From positions 4,340,001-4,404,000 of the forward strand of contig CP085832.1 of NCBI GenBank assembly GCA_020809705.1: DNA of 64,000 nucleotides, given 5' to 3'. Positions 10,683 to 21,877 of this stretch are shown in pieces. The translations under genes and the position numbers were made by a program. The DNA is from Calonectria ilicicola (taxonomy: Eukaryota > Ascomycota > Sordariomycetes > Hypocreales > Nectriaceae). Below the pieces are notes generated by a model that made no database searches, was not told where the DNA came from, and saw only the letters and a program-made list of their open reading frames with translations. Positions within the stretch are counted from its first letter, which is position 1. Each line of letters begins with the position of its first letter.

Positions 10683-12242
10683 ATGCCTGCCCACTCTGTC
10701 CCACCCAAGCCCCTGCCACTAAAGGTCGACTCCAAAAATGGCGGCAACCGACCAAATTATATCATTTTTATGCCAGACCAGCTGCGTTATGATTCACTGG
10801 GATGCACTGCTGGGCCTGATTCTGGTCTAATAACGCCCAACATCGATGCCTTCGCCGCTCGTGGAACCCTCTTCACCAATTGCTTCACTCAGGCCTCGGT
10901 CTGCTCACAGTCACGATGCAGCATGTTTACTGGCACATATCCACATGTCAGCGGGCACCGCAGCCTCGAGAATCTCATTAAGCCATGGGAACCCAATCTG
11001 TTCCGCAGCCTCAAAGAATCAGGTTATCACATTGCTTGCCTGGCGCCTCGAGGCGACACGTTTGCGCCAACCGTGACAGAATTGAGCGTCACAGAATATG
11101 GCTTCTTGGAGACACCGGAATACGTCCCCAAATTTGCAGGCGGTGGCCGAGAAAAAGATGAGAGCATATGGGGCCGGCTATTTTATCGCGGCCTTCGCGA
11201 CGCAGATCACGCCTCCGACTACGACGATGCAGTCGTCAGGTCAGCGCTGACGTGGTTGGACTGTCCTCCTACAGACAAGCCATGGGTGCTTTTTATGCCC
11301 TTGATATTTCCTCACTGTCCATTCCAGGTAGAGGAGCCATACTTTTCCATGTACGACCGCTCAAAGATCTCTGGGATTGAGGCGCTTCCTGAAAAAAGAA
11401 CGGGGTATGAACCACGATACATGAAGTCTATCCGAGAACGCTATGGAACAGATCGGGCGACCGAGGAAATTTGGAAGGAAATCAAGGCCACTTACTACGG
11501 TATGATCACAAGACTTGATGATCAGTTTGGTCGCATCATGAAGCGCGTCGAAGAGTTGAATCTTTGGAAAGATACCGTAACCATGTTCTTCACGGATCAT
11601 GGTGAATATTTAGGTGATCACGGACTCATTGAAAAGTGGCCATCGGGACTTTCAGAGACACTGGTTCACGAGCCATTAATTATCGGAGGCGCGGGATTGC
11701 CTGAAGGGAAGAAAATCCAGGCAATGACAGAAATGGTGGATATTGTACCCACCATGTTTGAATTTTCAGGCGTAGGCGATTCTTTTGCCCACAATGGTCT
11801 CTCGTGGGTTCCGCTGCTTTGCGGGGATGCCACTGAGCATAAGAAATATGCCTTTTCCGAAGGTGGCTTCCTCACTTCGGAAGAACCGCTTCTAGAGCAG
11901 GCACCATATCCATACGACCTCAAGGCTGGTCTCCAACACGAGGATACAACCTTGGTGGGCAAGGCAATATCCTTACGCGACGAGACGTGGACATATGTCT
12001 ACCGCTTATATGAGCCTGCAGAGCTATATCACCGACAAAACGATCCCCATGAGTTACATAATTTAGCAGAGGATTCTGGGCACAAAGAACTGGTCGATAA
12101 ATTTGAAAAGGTGGTTCTCAAGTGGCTGCTTGAAGGGGCTGATGTTATGCCTTGGCAGCCAGACCCAAGATTCCCCGAAGTCAAATTGAAGAGCCCAAGA
12201 GAGCAAATGGAGGAAAGGTTGAAACAAGCTTCCAATTTATGA
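10683..12242 (+). CDS. Sulfatase (S1 / alkaline-phosphatase superfamily)
   Basis: Intronless 519-aa sulfate-ester (or related) hydrolase. N-terminal metal ligands are in NYIIFMPDQLRYDSLG. The active-site segment is VCSQSRCSMFTGTYPH with C74 as the presumed formylglycine nucleophile and R78. The C-terminal metal/catalytic block is FFTDHGEYLGDHG followed by EKW. The length matches the family. I start at the ATG at 10683; the open frame extends upstream only through a GTG at 10608, and the TATA-like box at 10580 fits a start at 10683. There is no signal peptide, so a cytosolic enzyme acting on an imported sulfate ester is likely. An oddity is that the usual C-x-P-x-R signature reads C-S-Q-S-R. 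The substrate is unknown. Confidence 0.9.
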   Translation: MPAHSVPPKPLPLKVDSKNGGNRPNYIIFMPDQLRYDSLGCTAGPDSGLITPNIDAFAARGTLFTNCFTQASVCSQSRCSMFTGTYPHVSGHRSLENLIKPWEPNLFRSLKESGYHIACLAPRGDTFAPTVTELSVTEYGFLETPEYVPKFAGGGREKDESIWGRLFYRGLRDADHASDYDDAVVRSALTWLDCPPTDKPWVLFMPLIFPHCPFQVEEPYFSMYDRSKISGIEALPEKRTGYEPRYMKSIRERYGTDRATEEIWKEIKATYYGMITRLDDQFGRIMKRVEELNLWKDTVTMFFTDHGEYLGDHGLIEKWPSGLSETLVHEPLIIGGAGLPEGKKIQAMTEMVDIVPTMFEFSGVGDSFAHNGLSWVPLLCGDATEHKKYAFSEGGFLTSEEPLLEQAPYPYDLKAGLQHEDTTLVGKAISLRDETWTYVYRLYEPAELYHRQNDPHELHNLAEDSGHKELVDKFEKVVLKWLLEGADVMPWQPDPRFPEVKLKSPREQMEERLKQASNL

Positions 12243-13689
12243 AGCACTCTAGCACCCACATGAAGCAGTCTGGCGCCGGAAAGGGATTCTGTATGCGTTT
12301 CGATTAGACGGTGACTCCGGGGTGACGAATTGGCTTGGCAACTTAGAAGTCTTGAGTTATGGAAAGAATACCTGAATGAGATTATTTGCCAGCGAATCAA
12401 CCTCTAGGTTTGTGGTTTGTTCCTTTTCGTCTATAATTTTATGTAAAAGGACTAGCGACGACCCATGAACTGTAAAATCCACGTCAGCATTCCACTCAAT
12501 CAGGTGCATCATTTAAATGTGGAGGACACAGTACCCACCGCGAACCAAAAGCTCCGTTTTGGGCCAGGTCGATTTAGCTGTCTAGGGTAACAATGAATGG
12601 GTTTATTTTCTTCGTGATATCGGATTGTCGTGTGATAGGTTATGGTTGGTAAAGTACTGTATAGCACTGTCCTTTACTGGATCCAATGGTCGCAGTGTAT
12701 AATGTCCGAGAATCTAACGGAAACTTGTTCAATAGTTGGACTTGCTGGATAATCCTATGATATATTAGAGATGTTAGTAGAAGCGAGAGAAAAATTGAAT
12801 TAATTATTTCACTTCCAAAAAATGGTACTAAAAGGGCTTGCCAGGTTTGTCCTTCATTAATTCCCTTGCCGAATTTTCATGTTCACACGACCAAATCTCA
12901 ATGCGGGAGTTCGCGCCTTGGTTCATTGCCGAGGTAGTTGAGCGCGCGCGGCGTCGAGTAAGGTGAGCCAGCTTGTAGCCGAGCACGATCTGAGGGCATC
13001 GTGATAAGATTGACGGCTGAGCGGGGCGAGGTTGGCCAGGCCACTTTGAGATTGTAGAATTCCAAGAAGGTAGCCGAAGAGCTGCATTTAGAAGTCATTA
13101 AATGAGCCTAGGATTATAACGTCGGCGTATCCTAAATATTTCGATTTAAAATTTGGTGATTTTTTCAACGGTATTGATGGGAGAGGCTACTTTGGTGAAG
13201 TGAATCAATGTTTGACATCCAAGCAGAATAGTGTATGTTGCCACAGTCAATAATTCTTTTCGACCCAACCTCTTGTACTAAATTACGACCTAAAGTCAAT
13301 GCTCAAAAAGCTAAGATCTGTGCTATGGAGACCTAACGGCGCGTACAAATCCGGGTGCAGACGAATCGAGAGTTGGCGTCAATTTGGGGGAATATCAGCT
13401 TCCGCAGCTAGTTAAACTTTGTACGACAAAGAAGTATTCTGACACTAACCTTCCTTAGGAATCAGCCAAAGCCTTTGTTGTGATGCTCGCAAGTCTATAT
13501 AAAGGCCTTCGAGGCTCTTGGAATTTGGGATCAAACACAAGTTCACATCCTCACAGCTCTACAGCTACACATTCCTTTCCCCCTTCACATTCTTCTCAAC
13601 ACTCCTTCATTCAGAGGCCTTGATAAGCTCCTCCATTCAAACTTTTTACATTCCAGGAAGCCACTACCAAACCGGACATCTCCATCACA
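12243..13689. other. Long intergenic region with CAP-gene promoter
   Basis: No gene is supported over about 1.45 kb; the one open frame (12898-13098, -) is short and featureless. The right end holds a good TATA element (see separate entry) and a pyrimidine-rich leader before the CAP gene. Confidence 0.5.
13494..13504 (+). promoter_or_regulatory. TATA box of CAP-protein gene
   Basis: TCTATATAAAG lies about 190 bp before the ATG and is followed by a CT-rich leader, as in strongly expressed fungal secreted-protein genes. Confidence 0.55.
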
Positions 13690-15041
13690 ATGTTGCAGTC
13701 CAAGATCTCCGGCTCAGTCCTTCTCTTCTTTGCCATCTGTTCTGCTGTCGCAGATCCTACGGTCCACTCCAACGTTCGAGTAGCTGAGCATAAACACAAT
13801 GGGAGAACTGTTCACTCTAACATTCGAGTCGCTGAATACCCGCATGATCAGCACAAGCATAATGGTAGGTGGTATCATACAAACATTCGAGTACCTGAGA
13901 ATGAGACCGAAGGCACCGAGTATAAGCAGGCTGTACAAGGTGACCAGACACAAGGCGGCCATTCCCAAGGTGACCGGACTCAAGGTGGCCATGCACAAGG
14001 TGGTCATGCACAAGGCGGCCATACCCAAGGCGGCCATACCCAAGGCGATCAGACACAAGACAGCCAGACGCAAGGCAGCCAGACACAAGACGGCCAGACA
14101 CAAGACGGCCAGACACAAGGTCAGCATAAGCAGGGCCAGCACCACCATGGCGAGCACAAGCATGGTGAGCACATGCACGGCGAGCACAGGCATGGCGACC
14201 ACAAAACCGGTGAGCACAAGCACGGGGGACAACCGACTGGGACGCCCCAGAGCACTGAAACTCAGGGCACCGATCATGATCTTAGTGCCAGAGACGTCGC
14301 ACCCAACGTCAGGCTGGTCCTAGGGGCACCAGAGGTCGCTACCCATGACTTGCCGAAGCGCAGTGATGGCAGCGAGACCGAAGAAGATCTTGATGCGCCT
14401 GAGCACTTCGGCAGTGTTCATGCTCGCCAGTCGACCTCGGACGCCACCACTGCCTTGTCTCTGCACAACAAAGCGCGCGCAGCCAAATACGTCCCTTCGC
14501 TGACATGGGATACTACTTTGGAGGCAAGCGCCCTTGCATACGCTCAAGCACTCGTTAAGAGCGGCAAATTCGCGCACTCCGATCCTACCACACGACCTAA
14601 CCAGGGCGAAAACTTGGCATATGCCTGGTGAGTTAAAGATTATGCCACCAAAGTATGGCATATTGAATGCTTACACAATCTACAGGTCCTCTACTGGCAG
14701 TGTCTCGAACCCCATCACTGGCGGCACCAATGGATGGTGAGTAAACCAAAATTCCTGAGTATGAGGTCGATTGGGCTAACCATTCCTCTAGGTTGGGTGA
14801 AATCAACAACTACAAAGGTGAAGCTATCCCCATGGGCAACTTCACTGGTTATGGTCACTACAGTTAGTCACTTCCCTCACAATCGTCAGGCTTGTATGGC
14901 TAACCATGGCTCCTAGCTCAAATCATGTGGAACACTACTACCAAGGTCGGCATTGCTACTGCAACTGATGGAAAGGGTACCTACTACACCGTTGGCCGCT
15001 ACTCACCCCCCGGAAACTACGGCGGCCAGAAGCCTTACTAA
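13690..15041 (+). CDS. Secreted CAP/PR-1-like protein with His/Gln-rich pentapeptide propeptide
   Basis: About 394 aa in four exons: 13690-14627, 14686-14736, 14792-14862 and 14917-15041. The signal peptide is residues 1-21 (cleavage near SAVA-D). Next come three degenerate units (HSNVRVAE, HSNIRVAE, HTNIRVPE, the first two followed by HKHNGR). Then 20 consecutive pentapeptides follow (residues 83-182), first QGGHT/QDGQT-like and later HGEHK-like. A likely Kex2 site (LPKR) sits before the C-terminal CAP domain, which shows SLHNKARA, FAHSD, GENLAYAW, GHYTQIMW and RYSPPGNYGG. CAP proteins are extracellular; fungal members have been linked to sterol/lipid binding and host interaction. The His-rich repeat could bind metal (inference). 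Protein class is certain, and the introns are supported by intact CAP motifs across the junctions. Confidence 0.9.
13936..14235 (+). repeat. 15-bp coding minisatellite (20 units)
   Basis: Twenty in-frame 15-nt units encode pentapeptides. Units 1-13 are mainly Q-G/D-x-H/Q-T/A and the last six or seven are mainly H-G-E-H-K. Purity is highest in the middle (CAAGGCGGCCATACC repeated). Such a tract is prone to length change by slippage. Confidence 0.9.
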
Positions 15042-15936
15042 AGGATAAACTCAAGCTGGCTGGTTTTCTTTGGGGAAATGGCTCTGTAATTGGGCTGCAA
15101 AACGGGAAAATTGCGGTATCAAATTGGAGCAATGAGGCAAGGTTGGCATTTCTTCTTCTCTTCTTTACACTCTTTGGCTGGGGTTCATCTCCCATCTACA
15201 TTCTTCTACTTTCACTCACTTACGAACTCACTCACTCACTCACTTCATTCATTCACTCACACACTACCACACTCATTCTTTCTTGGGCTAGACCCTTGAC
15301 ACGATCGCTCATGATCTCTCTTGTCGCCAAAAAATTGTGGCGCCCATCTCATGTACATATAAAAAACCGCTGTACACAAAATATATACATTTTCTTCTTG
15401 TTATCACACAACAAAGTTCCATGAAAACGTACCTGTGTTACATTTAACTTCCCGACGCATAAGTAGACTCAATTTTCTCGCGACGGATTTTGCATTGGAA
15501 CCGATTACTGAGTGAATCGGAACCCAGCCACTATAATATCATACTATCGACAGCGGTAAAATTTGCTGTTGAAAGGACATTCTGAAGATGATTAATTCGA
15601 CTTGGGGAGATGCTAACCCTTGCATAAGCCGCTAGAAGGAGCAGTGGCAGTGCTCATCTCACCCAATGCCAGGACCCACCATATCCGCGGACCTCCGGCT
15701 GCGCCATCTGACCCTCATTGTCGGAGCTGAAAGCGAAAGCCGCGGGCGTATAAACTTGGGAAGAAGCTCAATCAAATGATCTCTGAAATATATAAGGCTT
15801 GATCTGCAAATAATTCATCATCATCAAACAGCTCCCATCATCTCTCTCGCCTGCTTCTTATCTCCACCCAACACAAGTGGGCTAAATTGCATCCCCAACC
15901 CGAACCCACCACCAATTACCCAAAATAAATTACACC
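15042..15936. other. Intergenic region
   Basis: No gene supported. It holds a TCAC-rich simple repeat (about 15211-15262) in the 3' flank of the CAP gene and a TATA-like ATATATAAGG at about 15787-15796, about 140 bp before the SDR ATG. Confidence 0.5.
15211..15262 (+). repeat. TCAC-type simple sequence repeat
   Basis: Imperfect tandem CACT/TCAC units with ATTC interruptions. Confidence 0.7.
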
Positions 15937-17105
15937 ATGTGCGCATGCAAGCAAGAGCCTGAATTCACCGAAAATGACATTCCGGATTTGACCGGCTATG
16001 TGGTCATCGTCACTGGCGGTATGTTGGTTACGTTGGGAGAACAAGTGGGTCAACATCACTGACATTTTGATCGTTAGGCAATTCAGGCATTGGTTATGAG
16101 ACTGCAAATCAGCTAGCTCTTCGTAATGCGCGCGTTTACATCGCTGGGCGTTCTCGGCAGAGGGTCAATGACGCCATTGTGCAAATGCAACAATCTTCTG
16201 GTGGTAAGACGCTCGATCTCCATTTTTTGCAAATGGATCTGCAGGATCTCAAGTCGGTAAAACTCGCCGGAACACTTTTCTCACAGCAGGAGTCACGATT
16301 GGACATTTTGATCAACAATGCCGGTGTATGTCTTATCACGCTGATATTTGGTCCCGATCCTTGTTGATAATTTCCCAGGTAATGACGGTTCCTTACAAAT
16401 TGACTGCCGATGGATTCGAAACCCAATTTCAAATCAACTACCTGGGGCCTTTCGTATTAACTTCGACTCTGCTGCCGCTATTGTTGTCAACCGCCTCGCA
16501 GTCCTCATCGCAATACCGTGTGCGAGTTGTCAATGTAGCTAGTGACCTTTCCTTCATGGGCCCCAAGACGATTCAATTTGACGACTTGAACATGACCGAA
16601 ACAAAGGGACTAACAGAGCTGATGTATGTGGTTGCACTACTTTGGAATTATTTGACGCTTACAATTGGGGTACTGCAGTCAAAGATACGCGCATTCAAAA
16701 CAAGCAGAGATTCGTCATGCAAAAGAACTTAATGACCGCTACAGTGCCCAAGGTGAGCTATGTCGTTACTATTGCTATATGTCAAATTCCTAAATAGTTC
16801 CAGGCCTTACTGCCTACTCGCTTCATCCTGGAATTATTCGATCCAACCTCCAAGGTCATGATCCGACCATCGTTGGGAGCGTCATGAGAACCATGATGAA
16901 GTTTAGGTCACAGACAACACCACTTGAGGGTGCACTGAATTCCCTATTTTGTGCTACGAGCCCCATAGCACCGACACGAGGACAGGGGAGGTACTTTGAG
17001 CCAGTTGGGAAGTGTAATCCAAGGGCGGACAAATGGCTTAATGATACGGAAACAAATGCTCGATTGTGGCGAGAAAGCGAAACCATTCTGGCAGGTTTAC
17101 AATAG
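15937..17105 (+). CDS. Short-chain dehydrogenase/reductase (retinol-dehydrogenase/WWOX-like)
   Basis: NAD(P)-dependent oxidoreductase of about 316 aa. Five exons: 15937-16018, 16078-16325, 16379-16623, 16679-16752 and 16804-17105. The Rossmann signature TGGNSGIG is at residues 26-33, split by intron 1. NNAG ends exon 2, and the catalytic Ser lies in VVNVASDLS. The catalytic Y-x-x-x-K is restored in RYAHSKQAEIRHAKEL only when the 55-bp intron 16624-16678 is removed, followed by SLHPGIIRSNL. The C-terminal extension is typical of the fungal extended SDR group. Substrate is not deducible. It is convergent with the kinase pseudogene. Confidence 0.9.
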
Positions 17106-17475
17106 ATCTGTAAGGGAATGTGAAGCCGTGGAAATTTGTGAGACTTGGAGGAAAATGTGCAGTCTGCTCTTAAGCTCTGGCCAATCGCGTGACCTAGGTG
17201 AGCTGGGTGAGCTGGGTGAGCTCCACTTACGCTCGATCACCTCGAAGGAAAACGGCAAGATGGCCATAAATTGACTTAAATGGACTGATTATTATAAAAG
17301 CGAAGGTCTACCAGAATTTCATAGTGGTAAGGAGGCTGCCCCCAAATGCAGTCAGGAAAAGTATCTCCCTGGCAGAGGCTGCTTTATTCGGTTTCCGCTC
17401 GCGATAATTCGCACGTCTCATTGCAGCGCTAATCTATACTGATGCTTTGTCTACAATTCTCAATTCGTGCCATGT
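17106..17475. other. Short intergenic region with 9-bp tandem repeat
   Basis: Contains about three copies of GAGCTGGGT at 17199-17222 and no supportable gene. Confidence 0.5.
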
Positions 17476-18882
17476 TTATGGATCCTTCTTCTTCATCGCA
17501 TGTAACCATGGGTGGCACAAAGCATCCGTGGCCGTAAAGCGCTCTGCGGGATTAATATTCATCAAACCCCGTAGGAATGATGCAAATTCGTCCCTGGCTT
17601 CCATATTGAGACCAGGGATAAATACCTCCGATGCCAGCCCTGGTCTGTCCATGGGCAAATATCTTTGATTCTGCCTTCGGCATCGAAATAATTTTGCACA
17701 ATATCCTGGTTGCCTTGCTCCAACAGCTGTCTTGGAAACGGCCCGAAGAGATCAACTATTTTAGCTAAATGCTGTTTGACCTCATAATGCCCATCTGGTG
17801 GAACTCTACCACTAAACATTTGGATAGAACGGTAGACTTCGTAGACAACTATACCCAGATTCTAAAAGTCAGTGCTTGTATTCCAAGGCGGATCGATAAG
17901 AACTTCTGGAGCACGAAGTGCTATTGGCTGAGTCAATTTTGTGAGATGCTTTGTCCTCCAACTGGATACGCCCCAGTCCCCCAAGGCAATATCGAATCCG
18001 TCCAAGTGCCGAGAATCTTCCTCATTAAAATAAAATCCGCGAAGGGGAGTAGAAGCTACTACAGAATAGTTTTCTTCTGCTCGATTTTGCTCCGGAACGG
18101 GAACCTTGACAAGGTATTCATCTATCATAGAATGACGGCGGAATTTGACAAAGATATTGTCTGATTTGATATCTACATTTTATATTAGTTATTTATTGTC
18201 CTTTTGTGGTGAGATAGTAGGTATTACCTGTGTGAATAACGTTGTGTTCATGAGCAAAATCTAGGACAAGAGCAAGTTGAATGGTAAACCTTCACATGAT
18301 GGAGTAGGGAAGCATATTGTCATTTTGAAACCAAATACCAAAGGTTGAGAGAGCCTCACCTATTAGCTCAAAGACAAGGCACGCATGAGTACCATTGGGT
18401 CCTTTGTGTTGGAAGTCATCTAATAAATGGCAAACGTAAGAATAACCAAGTTGCCTTTGATCACCATTGCGCATGTGAGTCAATATTTCTTTCTCAAATG
18501 TATCATTACCATGGCCATAGCATTCAGCACTTGGTACTTTGAGAGCTCGGAACTTATTCTTAGGACCATCTCTACACGTCATAATTAGCAAGATGTCGAC
18601 CAATAAAGAATTTTTATCTCATAGAATGGAAGCTCACTTATTTTCAAGATCTCGAACCAACCAGGTAGTAGAGTAAACGTCGTAACCAATTTTTTTGAGC
18701 ACTTTGTATCTATTATTGAAGATATCCCCAACATAAACTGGATGAAAGCCTCCCGGCCGGTACGCAACTGTTCCTTCCTCAATCTTTTCCCGGTGATCAA
18801 AATATCGTAGACTAGAATGGCTTTCGGAAGCAGACGCTTCGGCTGAAAGTGATTCTGAGGCCTTGCCTTGGCATTGGGCCAT
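17476..18882 (-). pseudogene. Decayed SRPK-type protein kinase
   Basis: The reconstruction reads as a serine/arginine-protein kinase, with exons 18882-18638, about 18603-18228 and 18172-17476. Present are EGTVAYRPGGFHPVYVGD, the ATP Lys in RALKV, VIHTDIKSDN (catalytic loop), GDWG, LRAPEVLI and the C-lobe FGPFPRQLL and INPAERFTATDALCHPWL. Three breaks disable it: TGA at 18294-18292 (where the family has R or K before FTIQL), TAG at 17864-17862 (where the family has W in STDFWNLG), and a frameshift near 17661 between RIKD and MDRPGLASE. The glycine loop reads GYDVYS instead of G-x-G-x-x-S, and DIKP is DIKS. Both stops and the P-to-S change fit C:G to T:A transitions. An upstream in-frame ATG at 19011 would add 43 residues. 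Confidence 0.85.
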
Positions 18883-19414
18883 GTTGCTGGTTTGGTGATG
18901 GATGGCTGGTGTTTTGAAATCGCGGTTATGGATACGTTGACGTGTTTGGCTTTTGTGCCTCAGGCACGATTGTCGAAACGCGCAGCTCCACATGCGACAG
19001 GATTCAACCATCGAGATGATTTTTGGGCACGCAACACATGATGGTGTAGTTTCAAAAAGGACGCTCCATCTGTTGGTTGTGTTACGGAACCACCATAGCA
19101 TTGAGATTTGGGGTTTGTCTGAGAATCTGTGAGCGTGGTAAATGAAACTTAGTGACATAGAAACATATGCTCAATTGTGGCAATAAATCGAAATAATCAT
19201 GACAAGCCTGCAATATATCCGGAGAAATTTCAGTAGAATTATGTAAAAAAGGTTTGCATTTCTGGAAAGTCATGGAATGACTCGTTTAGGAAACTTGAAG
19301 GGACGGATATTTGAAAGCATAGAAATAGAGAGTAGTGACAGATAGGAGTAACTTCGTTTTTCTTCTCAAAGCATATATACGGATAAATATCATGAGTAGC
19401 TTCTCCAAAGCGTC
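18883..19414. other. Intergenic region between kinase pseudogene and regulator
   Basis: No gene supported. The pseudogene's open frame can be extended to 19158, but without a recognisable domain. Confidence 0.4.
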
Positions 19415-21877
19415 TCAGGGTTGTTCGCTGCTACGAGAACCTTGGACAAACGCTTCCCATTGGTCCTAGAAGAGAGTTAATGAATATTTTGATCTGATAA
19501 TATGGCAAAATGGATCGGGGTGGCGGATACGTACCCAATCAACGATATCAGGTGTGTTAAAGAATGAACCAGTTCCTTCAAGACTCGAGCTAAATGCGAG
19601 ATGTGAAGTCTGCAACGGCTCGGACTGTAAGTGTGATATCTCGAAAGTTGCAGGGTCCAAAATTGATTCCACTAAGACGCCTCACGAATTAGCCTTGCTT
19701 TATATCGTGAGACAAGCAGTTGGGTCGGCACTCACATGCATTGGAAGGAAAGTTGGAAAGGTCGCCGTGGCCAATTCCCCCCGTGGTCAAAGGTGATTTC
19801 TCTGCACTCGACCTCGATATTTCTGACAATTTGTTTAGCATGACTGAAAGAACGTCTGAGGCTTTCTGATCCTCGGCAGAGTTTGCTTTCAGCTCGTTAA
19901 GGAAATTTCGAGAGCGTTGGAGCGCCTTAACCATATCTTCCTGGCTATACTTGACGCATTTGTGCTCACCGTCACCATCGGGGGTCCGTTTATGGATGCG
20001 AAAGCTGAGTTCGATGCAAACGATCATCGAAGCCAGTAAAAAGTCATGTAATTCAAGTGAATTAATAAACCACCTGTGTTCATGAAGACGACCATCCTCT
20101 TGGACTTCCTTCATAATATCGGCTTGATGCTTCAAAGTCCCCATTGCTGCTTCAACACATGCCGTCCTGGAGTAGATATACTTGGAGTTGGTGTAGGATT
20201 TCGTCATGTGATGGCGATGCAATATGCATCGCCCTTTCAGGGCAAGAAGCTCCAGATTGTATCTCCGCATCAAAAGATGTGGCGGAATTATCACAGAGTC
20301 ATTGAGACTCGCCATTTGGAGTCGAGGCGGCATAGCTCTATAAGCATTTTCGAAGCGGCGATCCATCTCCATAATTTGATCATAGGCCTCGGTCCGGCCC
20401 AAGGAGACATTGTTGAATATTGTTCGAAAGACTGACGACAGGCGCGACTTGGCGATTATGTATAGCATAGGTGTTAGCTCAGTCTCGGGTCGTGAGGGCG
20501 GGAGATGGGTGGAATCAGGGCCAAAATCATCGTCAAGAAGGTTGAGAGGAAGCTGCGTGTCGCACTGAGATTCTTGCATCATTGGTGGCAGGCCGATCTG
20601 ACAAGACGTGAGAACATCTAGCTGTAAAATAATGGCCCAGATACGGCGCCTCATTTCACCCTGAAAGACAGAGAGTTGCGGATGATGAGATGGATCTCGA
20701 TGATACCCCATGCGTAAAGCCACTCGGATAATAATTCCACCTAATACCCACACGCCCAGATTAGCATCACGTCGTCGCAGAAACTCAATTTGGGCATTCA
20801 GCATAAGTGCCTCCATAGTGTATGGCCCAGGTGCTGTAGAATACTTGGATAGGATCAGACACTCTGTAGAGCGACGCTGAAAAACCTCCAGCACTTCCAT
20901 TGGATTTCCCAATGCTTCTGGTAAGTCTTGTTTTGATCGCATATGAAGGAATGCTCCCATAGCCATCACTCCGTATAGCAAGCCGATCCACGCGGGCGAA
21001 GTTTGTTGCGGATCGGCCCAGAAACGGTTGTACTATGTCCCAGCAAACGGTATTAGGGATCGTCCATTCAAATGTGAAAATGACTCACTTCCTGTTCAAA
21101 AGTTGGGGCATGGAGAAGTACTGAGCTGCCATTAGCTATCAAATCCTGACAATTTTATGAGGGTTATAATACAGCTTGATATTTCATTAGAGCTAAAATA
21201 ACGTGATACGAGTCTACTGGCGATGTTCGTAGAGGGTATATCCGACAGAATATCGTCAATGTCTGGTGTCCCCTGCAGCCCTTCGAGTAGCATGGGACCG
21301 CCGGCATGTGTAGGACGTTCGGCGACATTGGGATCACTCGTTAAACTATCACGATCAAGATCTTCTCTAAGTTCGGCCACCTTGATGTCAAATGGTCAGC
21401 CGCGCACCACTTCTCAGTGCATGAAAGCCTATGTAAATTTACCTCATTACAAAGTGATGCCCAATGAGTGCCTGATACGTAAGTTATTTGGCCATCGCTT
21501 GACATCATCCGACCAGGTTTGATGTCAAGTAGCTCAGCTGAGGTAGATATGGCAGGCTTTCCATTCGAAGACACCGGTTCACTGCCATTTTGTTGTTGCT
21601 GTGGCATTTGGGCGGCCATGGTGCTGATGAGTTGCTCCAAGCGGCGAATCCGCCCCTCAAGTTGAGGGTTGCCATCGCGTACATGAGGCGAACCACGAAC
21701 CCGACGGTTTGAGGCATAAACGCAGTCAGTATTTCTGCTCAAGCAATTGCTGCAGGGTTGATTTCGGTCGCATTTTAACCTGCCATGGTTGATCAGTCTG
21801 ACTGTTCCAACGGGGTTAGAAACTCACTTTCTTTGCCTGCACGAGGCGCAGGACAACACAGCTCGAACTCCTTCCAT
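19415..21877 (-). CDS. Zn2Cys6 transcription factor
   Basis: About 708-aa nuclear regulator in seven exons: 21877-21828, 21779-21443, 21380-21173, 21135-21089, 21032-19736, 19671-19535 and 19465-19415. The Zn2Cys6 cluster SCASCRQRK|LKCDRNQPCSNC is at the extreme N terminus, interrupted by intron 1. A short coiled-coil-like LEGRIRRLEQLI dimerisation segment and a Gln stretch follow. The middle homology region begins LLHAPTFEQE|YNRFWADPQQTSPAWIGLLYG and includes RRRIWAIILQLD. The protein ends in DWDQWEAFVQ, a C-terminal block shared by many members; recovering it needs the last two introns. Intron 3 (21172-21136) would be only 37 nt, so that junction is the least certain. Confidence 0.86.

Noticed and set aside
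13690..14340. CAP-gene repeats as a RiPP precursor (KR-flanked core peptides)
   Set aside because: Only one clear dibasic site is seen, after the repeats; units are not separated by KR, and no modifying-enzyme genes lie next to it.
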